A DNA stretch of 38,429 nucleotides from Planctomycetota bacterium (GTDB lineage: Bacteria > Planctomycetota > Planctomycetia > Pirellulales > UBA1268). The stretch covers positions 1 through 38,429 of the forward strand of contig JAGWWA010000013.1 of NCBI GenBank assembly GCA_018970605.1. The letters are read 5' to 3'. Both the position numbers and the translations under genes were made by a program. Below are positions 23,588 through 31,067 of the stretch, piece by piece. Within the stretch, counting starts at the first letter, position 1. Each line of letters begins with the position of its first letter. Under the pieces are notes generated by a model, which was not told the DNA's origin, ran no database searches, and saw nothing but the letters and a program-made list of their open reading frames with translations.

Positions 23588-26215
23588 TTACGGCTGGCGG
23601 GTGAACACGAGGGGCTTGGTGTCCTTCGGGGCCGAAGGGAGCGAAAACTCGAACGAGTCGGCCGTCTTCGGCGTGACCTTGGCCACCATCGTGCCCGCGG
23701 ACTCGCTCACCAACGCGATCGCGTCGGCCGAGGTCTCGATCGTGCCCTTGAGTTCCACCGCGGGTTTGCCGGACGGCTGCGCCTTCCAGGTAAACGCCGA
23801 TTCGGACGTCACCGTCAAGACGACCGTGTCGCTGTCGCTTGTCGCCTTCCACGTGCCGACCAGATCGATCTCGGGAAGGCTGTTCTCGGCGGGCGCCTCG
23901 GCGTCGGTCTTTGCAGGAGAGGCACCGGGCTCCGTCGCCGGCGCTGCCTTCTCCTCTGCGGGAGGCGCGACGGCGTCGAGCAACCGTTTGGCGACCACGT
24001 CGCCCGGCTGCTTGGCGACCACCACCCGGAGCGCCGCCGCGGCCATGTCGGTATGGCCGCCGACGAGGTAGTGATAGCCGAGCACGAAGTGGGCTGCAGC
24101 ATCGTCGGGATGCGTGCGGCAGAACTCCTCGAGCGTGCGGAGGTGGCCGGTGTAGGCGTCCACCGAGCCGTAGACGTTGCTCATCGTCGTCCAGTCCATG
24201 CCGGGAGCGGTGGCGAGCACCGCGTTGAGCGCCGCGGCCGCCTCCGTGTAGCGACCGAGGGCGAACAGCGACAGCGCCCGCACTTCGTGGATCACCGAGT
24301 CCTTCGGTGAGATTTTGAGCGCCTGGTCGAAGCCGGCGAGCGCTCCGGAGTAGTCGCCCGCCTTGAACTTGCCGAGTGCCGCATCGACCGCGGCATCAGC
24401 CGGAGACGACGGCTGAGCCGCCGGCTGACCCGTTGGCTGCTGGGTGGCGGCCGCATCGGTCTCGGGTGCCGCGGCATCGGCCGGGATGTAGTTGTTGATG
24501 ATCACCGGCTGCGAATAGTCGTAGGGCGACGAGGCCACCACGGCCGCCGGCATCGCGGCGTAGTACGGGTTGACGTAGCCGGCGGACCCGTAGCCGAGGG
24601 AGTTGTAGCCGAGCCCCCAGCTGCCGATGCTCGAGAGCAGGCCCCAGGTCGCCGCGCCGGTCACGAATGGAGCCCACCAGCCGCCGTTATAGCCCCAGTT
24701 GTTGCCCCAGCCGCCGTTGTACCAGTTGCCGTAGTGCGGGTTGACCCAGCCGTTGTTGTGCCAGCCGTTGTTCCAACCGTATCCGCCGCCATACCCACCG
24801 CCATATCCGGGATAGCCCCAACCACCCCCGCCGTTCCAGCCCCAGCCGCCGTAGCCACCGCCGACGTGGACGTTATTGAAGTTGTTGTTGTTGAAGTTGC
24901 CGCTGTTCCAGTTGCCGTTGTTCCAGATGTTGTTGCCCTGGCCAGGTCGATGGCCGCCGATGCCGGGCCGATTCGGGCGGTGACCGTCGTTCCAGTGGCC
25001 GCCGTTGCCGTGGCCGAGATCGCCGGGAAGGGGCGTGGGCCTGTTACCGCCGATACCAGGACGATTACCGCCCATACCCGGACGATTGCCGCCGATGCCG
25101 GGACGGTTTCCACCCGGGCGGTTGCCAAGATCGCCAGGTAGCGTCGTGGGGCGGTTGCCTCCGAAACCGGGTCTGTCACCACCCAGTCCCGGACGGTTTC
25201 CACCTCCCTGGCCAGGACGATTGCCTCCGAGGTCACCGGGGAGGGGTGTGGGGCGATTGCCGCCTCCGATGCCGGGCCGGTTGCCACCGATCGTGCCGGG
25301 GAGCGTCGTTGGACGATTCACGTCGCCAAGGCCAGGTCGTCCGGGCCTGTTGCCACCGGCCAAGCCGCCACCTCCGCCAGGCAAGCCCGGGCTCGGAAAC
25401 GAAGGCTTTGTCGTGGGGACTCCAGGCCGGTTGCCAATCTGCCCTGGGAGCGTGCTGACACCCGGTCGTCCGCCGCCACCACCACCACCACCACCGCCGC
25501 CACCGCCACCGCCCGGCAGCGGGGCTGGCTTCGTGGCGAATCCGCCACCGGGCCTACTCGCCGTGCCCGGCCCTGCTCCGGGGCCTGAACCTTGGCCAGC
25601 GCCAAAACCCGGTCGGCCCGGCATTGGAGCCGGCGAAGGTCTCGTCGCTCCAATACCAGCGCCCGCCCCGGGGAGACCGGCGCCGCCAGGACGCCCTGCC
25701 AGGCCAGGAGTGGGCGCAGGACCGGATGGACGGATTGAACCGAGCCCCGGTCGCGATCCGGTGGTGGGCGACGGAAACGCGGGTTGAGGCCGTGCCATGG
25801 CGTTGGGCAACGAGGGCCGCGCAGGATTCGGCCGTTGCATCGAACCCACGCTCGGCCGCTGAAAGTTTGGCACCTGGGGCCGGGCCATGCCTCCCATGCC
25901 GCCCCCCGGCATTCCGGCAGGACGTTGCTGCATGTTCGGCGTGGCGGGCCGCGCCGTGGGCATGCTGGGCCGCGCCATCGGCATCTGTGGACGAGGGGTT
26001 GCCATCTGCGGACGGGGAGCCGCCATCTGCGGGCGGGCTGCCGGCATCGCCGGCCGCGCCGAGGGCATGGACGGCCGGGCTGCGCCACCGCCGACCCGGC
26101 CCATCGAGGGTCGTCCACCGCCAGGACCGCCACCACCGCCGGGCCGCGCGTCGGCGGCGCCGGAGAAGAGCAGGACGATGATCGCGATCGACGCACATGC
26201 AGCCGGGAGCCGCAT
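23588..26215 (-). CDS. Secreted Gly/Pro/Asn-rich protein with TPR repeats
   Basis: An exported protein of 875 residues. A signal peptide (MRLPAACASIAIIVLLFSGAADA) is followed by Pro/Met/Arg-rich repeats to about 150, Gly/Pro sequence with a 15-Gly run near 236-250, GGNRPG and NRPTPLPGDLG repeats (about 285-430), and an Asn/Gly/Trp/Tyr-rich tract (430-515). A short hydrophobic segment (APFVTGAATWGLLSSIG) follows, then TPR-like helices (about 607-745: ALGKFKAGDYSGALAGFDQALKISP) and a beta-rich C-terminal domain (785-875: VGTWKATSDSDTVVLTVT). It is likely envelope-associated; the repeat part looks disordered. The start is ATG 26215 or the adjacent GTG 26218; GAGGAG lies upstream of both. It is preceded by the SnoaL-like gene on the same strand. 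Confidence 0.85.
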   Translation of the reverse strand: MRLPAACASIAIIVLLFSGAADARPGGGGGPGGGRPSMGRVGGGAARPSMPSARPAMPAARPQMAAPRPQMATPRPQMPMARPSMPTARPATPNMQQRPAGMPGGGMGGMARPQVPNFQRPSVGSMQRPNPARPSLPNAMARPQPAFPSPTTGSRPGLGSIRPSGPAPTPGLAGRPGGAGLPGAGAGIGATRPSPAPMPGRPGFGAGQGSGPGAGPGTASRPGGGFATKPAPLPGGGGGGGGGGGGGGGRPGVSTLPGQIGNRPGVPTTKPSFPSPGLPGGGGGLAGGNRPGRPGLGDVNRPTTLPGTIGGNRPGIGGGNRPTPLPGDLGGNRPGQGGGNRPGLGGDRPGFGGNRPTTLPGDLGNRPGGNRPGIGGNRPGMGGNRPGIGGNRPTPLPGDLGHGNGGHWNDGHRPNRPGIGGHRPGQGNNIWNNGNWNSGNFNNNNFNNVHVGGGYGGWGWNGGGGWGYPGYGGGYGGGYGWNNGWHNNGWVNPHYGNWYNGGWGNNWGYNGGWWAPFVTGAATWGLLSSIGSWGLGYNSLGYGSAGYVNPYYAAMPAAVVASSPYDYSQPVIINNYIPADAAAPETDAAATQQPTGQPAAQPSSPADAAVDAALGKFKAGDYSGALAGFDQALKISPKDSVIHEVRALSLFALGRYTEAAAALNAVLATAPGMDWTTMSNVYGSVDAYTGHLRTLEEFCRTHPDDAAAHFVLGYHYLVGGHTDMAAAALRVVVAKQPGDVVAKRLLDAVAPPAEEKAAPATEPGASPAKTDAEAPAENSLPEIDLVGTWKATSDSDTVVLTVTSESAFTWKAQPSGKPAVELKGTIETSADAIALVSESAGTMVAKVTPKTADSFEFSLPSAPKDTKPLVFTRQP
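24735..25555. repeat. Low-complexity coding repeats in the TPR gene
   Basis: Within the gene on the minus strand, GGNRPG-type codons repeat from about 24950 to 25360, a run of 15 Gly codons lies near 25465-25510, and Gly/Trp/Asn codons dominate about 24670-24930. These tracts are prone to length change and leave artificial open frames on the other strand. Confidence 0.8.
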
Positions 26216-26275
26216 CACTGAAATCTCCTCGAGGAGGGTCGAACAGGGGCCAGGTGTCTCAGGGGCCAGGGGTCT

Positions 26276-26293
26276 ACGAGCGCCACCGCTCGT
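26276..26293 (-). terminator. Hairpin after the SnoaL-like gene
   Basis: ACGAGCG (26276-26282), four-base loop, CGCTCGT (26287-26293): a perfect 7-bp stem ten bases past the stop at 26303, without a T tract. Beside it the near-direct repeat CAGGGGCCAGGTGTCT / CAGGGGCCAGGGGTCT lies between 26244 and 26275. Confidence 0.4.
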
Positions 26294-26302
26294 CGGTTCG
26301 AA

Positions 26303-27253
26303 TCAGTTGCCGGGCTGCGGAGGCTTGCGGGCGATCACGAGTTTGAAGTCGGCCTCCTCGACGCCACCCACGATCCGATCGGTGCTCTCGACGACGAAGT
26401 GGTCGGCGTCGGACGGGCGGATCGTGACGGTCGCCGAGCCGATCGTGCCGTCGGGCAACGTCGCCTCCGACTTCACGACCCAGCCGTCATCCGTGCCCAG
26501 CCACTCGCCTTCGCTGAATCCGCCATCCGAGTCAAATGTCCACGAGCGGAGCGTGCCCTCGACGGGATCCCAGCCGATCCGCTGCACGCTCTTCGACGCC
26601 GGCTGGCCGCCGACCGAGAGGTTGTATTCGCCGATCAGGAAGTTGCCGTCCTCGGTCCAGCGGTAGCTGATCTGCGTCTTGCCGTCGGGGCTCTCGTCAA
26701 CCCAGTCGCCCACGATCCAGTCGAGCGTGGCGAGCATCTCCGTCGGCGTCGGCAGCGGGTCGTCGGAGAACTCGCGGTAGGAGGCGAGCGGCCAGCGGTC
26801 GCCCTGCTTCGTGCGGACCGCCACATACCTCACCTGGGCCGCCGCGGCTCCCTGGTCGGTCGTGATGCGGCGCACGCCCTCTTCGATCACGACGTCGTCG
26901 CCGATTTCACGGGCATCGGTCACCTCCATCTCGAGCGTCGCCTTCGGAAACCGTTCGAAGAACCTCTTGAACAGCGATGCGATCTCGGCCCGCGATTCCG
27001 TGACGGTGCCGTTCTCGTCAACGACTTCGCCGTCCTCGATGAACATGCCCGCGAGGGCTGCGGCATCGCCGGCGTTGAACGCCTTCACGGTCGCCTCGGC
27101 TTCGGTCGCCACCGCCTTCACGACAGCGGCCACGCCCGGGGTGACCGGTGCCGTCGTCGCCTGCGCCCAGGCCGAGCCTGCCGCCACGAGCACCATCGCC
27201 ACTGCCAGACAGGATCCCCGGGCCACCGTTCCTCGCGTCGAAAACACCGTCAT
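26303..27253 (-). CDS. Secreted SnoaL/DUF4440-like protein
   Basis: A 316-residue exported protein. The signal peptide runs to about 31 (LAVAMVLVAAGSAWAQA). Residues about 42-165 form a SnoaL-like/NTF2-fold segment (TVKAFNAGDAAALAGMFIEDGEVVDENG, then VRYVAVRTKQGDRWPLASYRE). The second half, about 180-310, has LDWIVGDWVDESPDGK, IGWDPVEGTLRSWTFDSDGGFSEGEW and a beta-rich tail. The same two-part layout recurs in the lipoprotein at 34872-35984, so these are paralogues. The NTF2 fold can be catalytic or only ligand-binding; the substrate is unknown. Start ATG 27253 begins the signal peptide. It lies between the desaturase and TPR genes on the same strand, with gaps near 100 bp. Confidence 0.8.
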   Translation of the reverse strand: MTVFSTRGTVARGSCLAVAMVLVAAGSAWAQATTAPVTPGVAAVVKAVATEAEATVKAFNAGDAAALAGMFIEDGEVVDENGTVTESRAEIASLFKRFFERFPKATLEMEVTDAREIGDDVVIEEGVRRITTDQGAAAAQVRYVAVRTKQGDRWPLASYREFSDDPLPTPTEMLATLDWIVGDWVDESPDGKTQISYRWTEDGNFLIGEYNLSVGGQPASKSVQRIGWDPVEGTLRSWTFDSDGGFSEGEWLGTDDGWVVKSEATLPDGTIGSATVTIRPSDADHFVVESTDRIVGGVEEADFKLVIARKPPQPGN

Positions 27254-27354
27254 GACTCGTCTCTCCAGGCTGTTCGTGCGGGCCAACGAAGGACCGCGAA
27301 GGATCGAATTAAAAGACCATCTTCCCGTGGAGCTTGCAAGCAGCCGGTGGGCCG

Positions 27355-28443
27355 TCAGCATGCCGACGGACTGCCTCCGAAGATCGCCCGTCGGGCCACG
27401 CTCCACCAGCCGGGCCGTTCGAGCGAGCGGTACGGGGAGTCGGCGGGCAGCGCGGCCATCAGGTGCTCGTGGGCCGGCTTGAGGTTGTGGTAGGGCAGCG
27501 AGGGGAAGAGGTGGTGGAGGGCGTGGTAGCGGATCGAAAACGGGAAGAAGAGCAGCGTGAGCGGGTCGTTGGTCGTGAAGTTGCACGAGTCGGCGATGTG
27601 CGACTCCATGTTCGAGGGGGCGCCGTCGCCCTCGCAGTGGTGGTCGGCGAGAAATCGCATGTGGTTGAGGGCCACGGTGGCGACAGCCAGGGCGTAGAGC
27701 AGCGGAATCCGCGTCCAGGGGTTGAGGCCGAGGATCACAAGCAGGGGGATGAGGAGGGCCCTGAAGAAGCAGGGGATCTCCGCGGCGAGAATGGCGCGGC
27801 GGTCGGCGGCGGTGAGCCGGCGCTCGTAGCGACGATTGAAGGTCAGCGCCGACGCACGGCGGAGGGTCCATTCGCGAACGCCGGGGGTGATGAAGGTGAG
27901 CGGCACGAGCAGGAATCGCAGGAACACCAGGATCGGCATCGCCATGATCTTCAGGGCGTAGCCGAGCACGCTGGCGAGATTGCCTCCCTGAACCATGTTG
28001 GCGGCATACTCGGGATCCTGCGGCGTGCCGTAGTACCGCTGGCTGTGGTGGTCGCGGTGGTGGCGGGTGAAAAACGGGCTCGGCATCAGGATCATGACGC
28101 CGCCGAGCACGTTCCAGGCCGCCTTGAACAACGGCATCTCGTGCTCGCCGAGATGGCAGACCTCGTGGACGAGTGAGCCCATCCGGTAGAGCCAGAAGAC
28201 CGCGATCGGGAACGCGACCAACTGCGGCCACGAACCCAGCGGCGACGTCAGGTACACGCCGGAGGCGGTGTAGGCGGCGACGAGGCTGACGAGGAAGTCG
28301 GTCCAGTACCGCAGCGGGGAGGGGCGGAAGAAATCGACGCCGCTCGCCTGCATCGCCCGCCGGGCGTCGTGGATCCAGCCGCCGCCTCCATCGGGTCGAG
28401 CGGACTCAGAACAAGCCGATTCATCCGAGCAGGCCTCGAGCAT
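27355..28443 (-). CDS. Membrane fatty acid desaturase
   Basis: A 362-residue integral membrane di-iron desaturase that introduces double bonds into fatty acyl chains. The three His boxes are visible: HEVCHLGEH, RHHRDHHSQRYYG and RYHALHHLFPSLPYH, separated by hydrophobic segments (WTDFLVSLVAAYTASGVYL, ILVFLRFLLVPLTFI, LLIPLLVILGL). This matches the FA_desaturase superfamily; related hydroxylases and carotenoid enzymes share the boxes, so the substrate is not certain. The start at 28443 (MLEACSDESACSES) has GGGAGG seven bases upstream; the open frame extends to 28602 across the upstream terminator, which argues against the longer form. It is probably independent of the YTV gene upstream because of that terminator. 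Confidence 0.9.
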   Translation of the reverse strand: MLEACSDESACSESARPDGGGGWIHDARRAMQASGVDFFRPSPLRYWTDFLVSLVAAYTASGVYLTSPLGSWPQLVAFPIAVFWLYRMGSLVHEVCHLGEHEMPLFKAAWNVLGGVMILMPSPFFTRHHRDHHSQRYYGTPQDPEYAANMVQGGNLASVLGYALKIMAMPILVFLRFLLVPLTFITPGVREWTLRRASALTFNRRYERRLTAADRRAILAAEIPCFFRALLIPLLVILGLNPWTRIPLLYALAVATVALNHMRFLADHHCEGDGAPSNMESHIADSCNFTTNDPLTLLFFPFSIRYHALHHLFPSLPYHNLKPAHEHLMAALPADSPYRSLERPGWWSVARRAIFGGSPSAC

Positions 28444-28545
28444 CTGTCTGCCTCCCTGCGGCCGTCGTCCGGAACCCGCCTGGTCCAGATCGGGGCGAGA
28501 CGCAATCGACCAGAAACCCGGCTGACAGGCAACTCGAGAAGGCGA

Positions 28546-28583
28546 AAAAGCGGGGGGCCGGGCGTTTTCACGCCCGGCCCCCC
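28546..28583 (-). terminator. Strong intrinsic terminator of the YTV gene
   Basis: GGGGGGCCGGGCG (28552-28564) and CGCCCGGCCCCCC (28571-28583) are exact inverted repeats with a 6-base loop. On the minus strand the stem is followed by GCTTTTTCGCC. It lies 53 bases past the YTV stop codon and upstream of the desaturase ribosome-binding site, so it separates the two genes. Confidence 0.9.
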
Positions 28584-28636
28584 TGGACCAACCTGTGGGC
28601 ACATCGGCATCGGGTGGAACCCGATGCAGTCAGTGC

Positions 28637-30667
28637 TTACTTGCAGCGACGGCAGCCGCAGCCGCGACGGCGGCCACCGCACTCGCCGCAGGCAGCAGCC
28701 GAGGCACCGCCGCAGCTGTCGCAGGCCGAAGCCTCGCCACAACCGCCGCAGGCACCGGCGTCACCGCCGCAGCCGCCGGCAGCACCGCAGCCACCGGCCG
28801 AGCCGGCGTCACCGCAGCCACCGCAGGCGTTCTCGACGGGCACCTCGACGGCGACCGTCACGCACTTCTGCACCGGCACTTCCTTCGTGACCGTGTGCGG
28901 GACGCGAACCGTGTAGCTCTGCGTCTTCGTCTCGGGCACGCAGTCATACACCGTCACGGTGTACGACTCTTCCTTCTGCTGGGGAACCATGACCGTGTAG
29001 GAAACTTCCTTGGTCATCGTCTCCGGCACGCACTTGGTCACCGTGTACTCCCGAGTCTTGGTCTCGGTGCGGTACTTGGTGACGTTGACCGAACGGCTCT
29101 TCTGCTCCGGCACCATCTTGGTGACGGTGTAGGTGCGGGTCCGCTCTTCCGGCACCATGGTGGTGACGGTGTAGGAGCGGGTCCGCTCTTCCGGACGGTA
29201 CTTGGTGACGCTGACCGAGCGGGTCTTCGTCTCCGGAACGCACTTGGTGACCGTGTAGGTCCGGGTCCGCTCTTCCGAGCGGTACTTGGTGACGTTGACC
29301 GAGCGGGTCTTCGTCTCCGGAACCATCTTGGTCACGGTGTAGTTCCGAGTCCGCTCTTCCGAGCGGTACTTGGTGACGTTCACCGAACGGGTCTTCTGCT
29401 CCGGCACCATCTTCGTGACGGTGTAGGTGCGGGTCCGCTCCTCGGGGCGGCACTTCGTGACCGTGTAGGTCCGGGTGCGCTCCTCGGTGCGGCACTTGTT
29501 GACCGTCACCATCCGGCTCCGCTGCTCCTGACGGCACTTGGTGACCGTGTAGGAGTAGGGGACCTCCTCAGTCGTGCACTGGTAGGTCGTGACCGGGACT
29601 TCCTTCGTTTCGCACGTCGGAACCCAGACACGCTTGCAGCACGTCTTCGGGGGGCAGGGGCAGCCGCAGGCGTCGGTGCCGGCCGAGGCGACCTCGACCT
29701 GCTGCGTGGCCCAGTGGCCGCCACGGACCTGCACCGTCTTCGACGACTGGACCGGGACGCGCTTCTGCACGGTCCGGCTGCCGGTCATCTCTTCGGTGTA
29801 GGGCACGTTCACCGTGTAGGTCTGCTCGACCTGCTCGGTGTAGGGAACGTTCACCGAGTAGGTCGAAACCTTCTCTTCGGTGTAGGGAACCATGACCGTG
29901 TAGGTCGAGGTCTTCTCTTCCGAAACCGGCACCATCACCGTGTAGGTCTGCTCGACCGACTCGGTGTAGGGGACCTGGACCGTGTAGGTCGAGGTCTTCT
30001 CTTCCTGAACCGGCACGTGCACCGTGTAGGTCTGCTCGACCGACTCGGTGTAGGGGACCTGGACCGTGTAGGTCGAAGTCTTCTCTTCCGGCACGGAGGT
30101 CATCACCGTGTAGGTCTGCTCGACCTGCTCGGTGTAGGGAACCTGAACCGTGTAGGTCGAGGTCTTCTCTTCCTGCTTCGGAACCATGACCGTGTAGGTG
30201 GAGGTCTTCTCCTCGCTCACCGGCACGTTCACCGTGTAGGTCTGCTCGACCGACTCGGTGTACGGAACCTGGACGGTGTACTCAGCCGTCTTGGTTTCCG
30301 TCACGTTCTTGTTGACCGTGTAGTTCACGGTCTTGGTCCGAGTCTCGGGAACCTGCACGGTGACCGTGCGGGTCTTCGTCTCGGTCCGCGGGACGCGCTT
30401 GTTGACCGTGTAGGTCCGCTCGCGGGTCTCGGTGGTGTACTCAGTGCTCGTGACCGTCTTCATCTCGGTCACGTACTGCTTCTGGTACACCGTCTTCGTG
30501 CCGCACGAGGCGGCACAACCACCACACTCACCACCGCTGACGACGGCGCCGCTTTCAACGACGCCCTCGCTGCCACTGCCGCAGGCGCAGTCGGCGGCCC
30601 ACGTGCTGGTGCACGTGGCGACGACGGCGAAGGCGGTCAGGAGGCCAGAAAGAACTTTGCGAACCAC
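28637..30667 (-). CDS. YTV-repeat secreted surface protein
   Basis: An exported 676-residue repeat protein. Signal peptide MVRKVLSGLLTAFAVVATCTSTWA is followed by a Cys-rich start. A first array at about 80-300 has a 14-residue period (TYTVQVPYTESVEQ, TYTVMVPKQEEKTS). A Cys-containing middle follows (CGCPCPPKTCCKRVW, 334-348). A second array at about 371-600 has the same period but is basic (TYTVTKCRPEERTR, SVNVTKYRSEERTR). The tail (614-676) is Cys/Gly-rich. YTV repeats are described from Rhodopirellula baltica and other planctomycetes and are thought to be cell-wall or surface proteins, with Cys allowing cross-linking. The start is GTG with GGAGG five bases upstream. A promoter-like site lies near 30800-30827 and a strong terminator follows, suggesting a single, well-expressed gene. 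Confidence 0.88.
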   Translation of the reverse strand: MVRKVLSGLLTAFAVVATCTSTWAADCACGSGSEGVVESGAVVSGGECGGCAASCGTKTVYQKQYVTEMKTVTSTEYTTETRERTYTVNKRVPRTETKTRTVTVQVPETRTKTVNYTVNKNVTETKTAEYTVQVPYTESVEQTYTVNVPVSEEKTSTYTVMVPKQEEKTSTYTVQVPYTEQVEQTYTVMTSVPEEKTSTYTVQVPYTESVEQTYTVHVPVQEEKTSTYTVQVPYTESVEQTYTVMVPVSEEKTSTYTVMVPYTEEKVSTYSVNVPYTEQVEQTYTVNVPYTEEMTGSRTVQKRVPVQSSKTVQVRGGHWATQQVEVASAGTDACGCPCPPKTCCKRVWVPTCETKEVPVTTYQCTTEEVPYSYTVTKCRQEQRSRMVTVNKCRTEERTRTYTVTKCRPEERTRTYTVTKMVPEQKTRSVNVTKYRSEERTRNYTVTKMVPETKTRSVNVTKYRSEERTRTYTVTKCVPETKTRSVSVTKYRPEERTRSYTVTTMVPEERTRTYTVTKMVPEQKSRSVNVTKYRTETKTREYTVTKCVPETMTKEVSYTVMVPQQKEESYTVTVYDCVPETKTQSYTVRVPHTVTKEVPVQKCVTVAVEVPVENACGGCGDAGSAGGCGAAGGCGGDAGACGGCGEASACDSCGGASAAACGECGGRRRGCGCRRCK
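28870..30430. repeat. 42-bp coding repeats of the YTV gene
   Basis: Two blocks of 42-bp units, about 28870-29555 and 29770-30430, encode the 14-residue repeats. Units marked by GTGTAGGT (the antisense of TACAC, Tyr-Thr) recur almost exactly. Several neighbouring pairs are nearly identical, a sign of unequal exchange or gene conversion. Confidence 0.85.
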
Positions 30668-30799
30668 GCAAACCTCCAGGAAAAAGGAAACGAACAGGGG
30701 AAAATCGAGCAGGTTTTTCGCACGCGCCCGAACTTCGGTCGGCCGAAGAGACCTTTCTCTTCCGACGACCGAACGCTTCGGCCGCCTGATAAGTTGGAT

Positions 30800-30827
30800 A
30801 GATTACGTTGACTAATCCGGCTTTCAA
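30800..30827 (-). promoter_or_regulatory. Candidate sigma70 promoter of the YTV gene
   Basis: On the minus strand TTGAAA (30827-30822) and TAATCT (30805-30800) are separated by 16 bases, in an AT-rich pocket. Transcription would begin near 30793 and leave a leader of about 125 bases before the GTG at 30667. Judged by eye only. Confidence 0.4.
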
Positions 30828-30980
30828 GGGATGGGAACGGACAAAATCGGTTTTTCGTGGAAAGCCGGTCCGTCCCCCTCCGGAAACGGGGGGCGGAATC
30901 GAAAAAATGCCAGAAATCAGACGGTTTCATGATCGCCGGGACAAACGGCAGCAAGCGACGTCGGTGACGTCACGACCGGT

Positions 30981-31002
30981 AAAATCCGGTTTCCCGACCG
31001 GA
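30981..31002 (-). terminator. Possible weak terminator of the HAD-SGNH gene
   Basis: On the minus strand TCCGGT (31002-30997), loop CGGGAA, ACCGGA (30990-30985) and then TTTT form a 6-bp stem with a short T run, 65 bases after the stop at 31068. Confidence 0.35.
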
Positions 31003-31067
31003 CACGACGGTCACGGTGGAGCGTTTTCGGGCCTGAGGTGACCACGCACCCAGGCGGCCACGGGCTG

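Larger units (their letters stand above)
30668..31067. other. 400-bp region between YTV and HAD-SGNH genes
   Basis: Non-coding. It holds the YTV leader and likely promoter (30800-30827) and a weak terminator for the upstream minus-strand gene (30981-31002). I see no gene. The stretch near 30660-30850 is richer in A and T than the rest of the window. Confidence 0.7.

Noticed and set aside
25465-25510. Poly-Gly run as a possible sequencing error or frameshift
   Set aside because: The frame continues intact on both sides into compatible Gly/Pro-rich and then TPR sequence.
28595-30811. A 738-codon open frame antisense to the YTV gene, with regular LxDRVG-like repeats
   Set aside because: Its periodicity is inherited from the 42-bp repeats of the YTV gene. 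The YTV frame has a signal peptide, ribosome-binding site and terminator; this frame has none.
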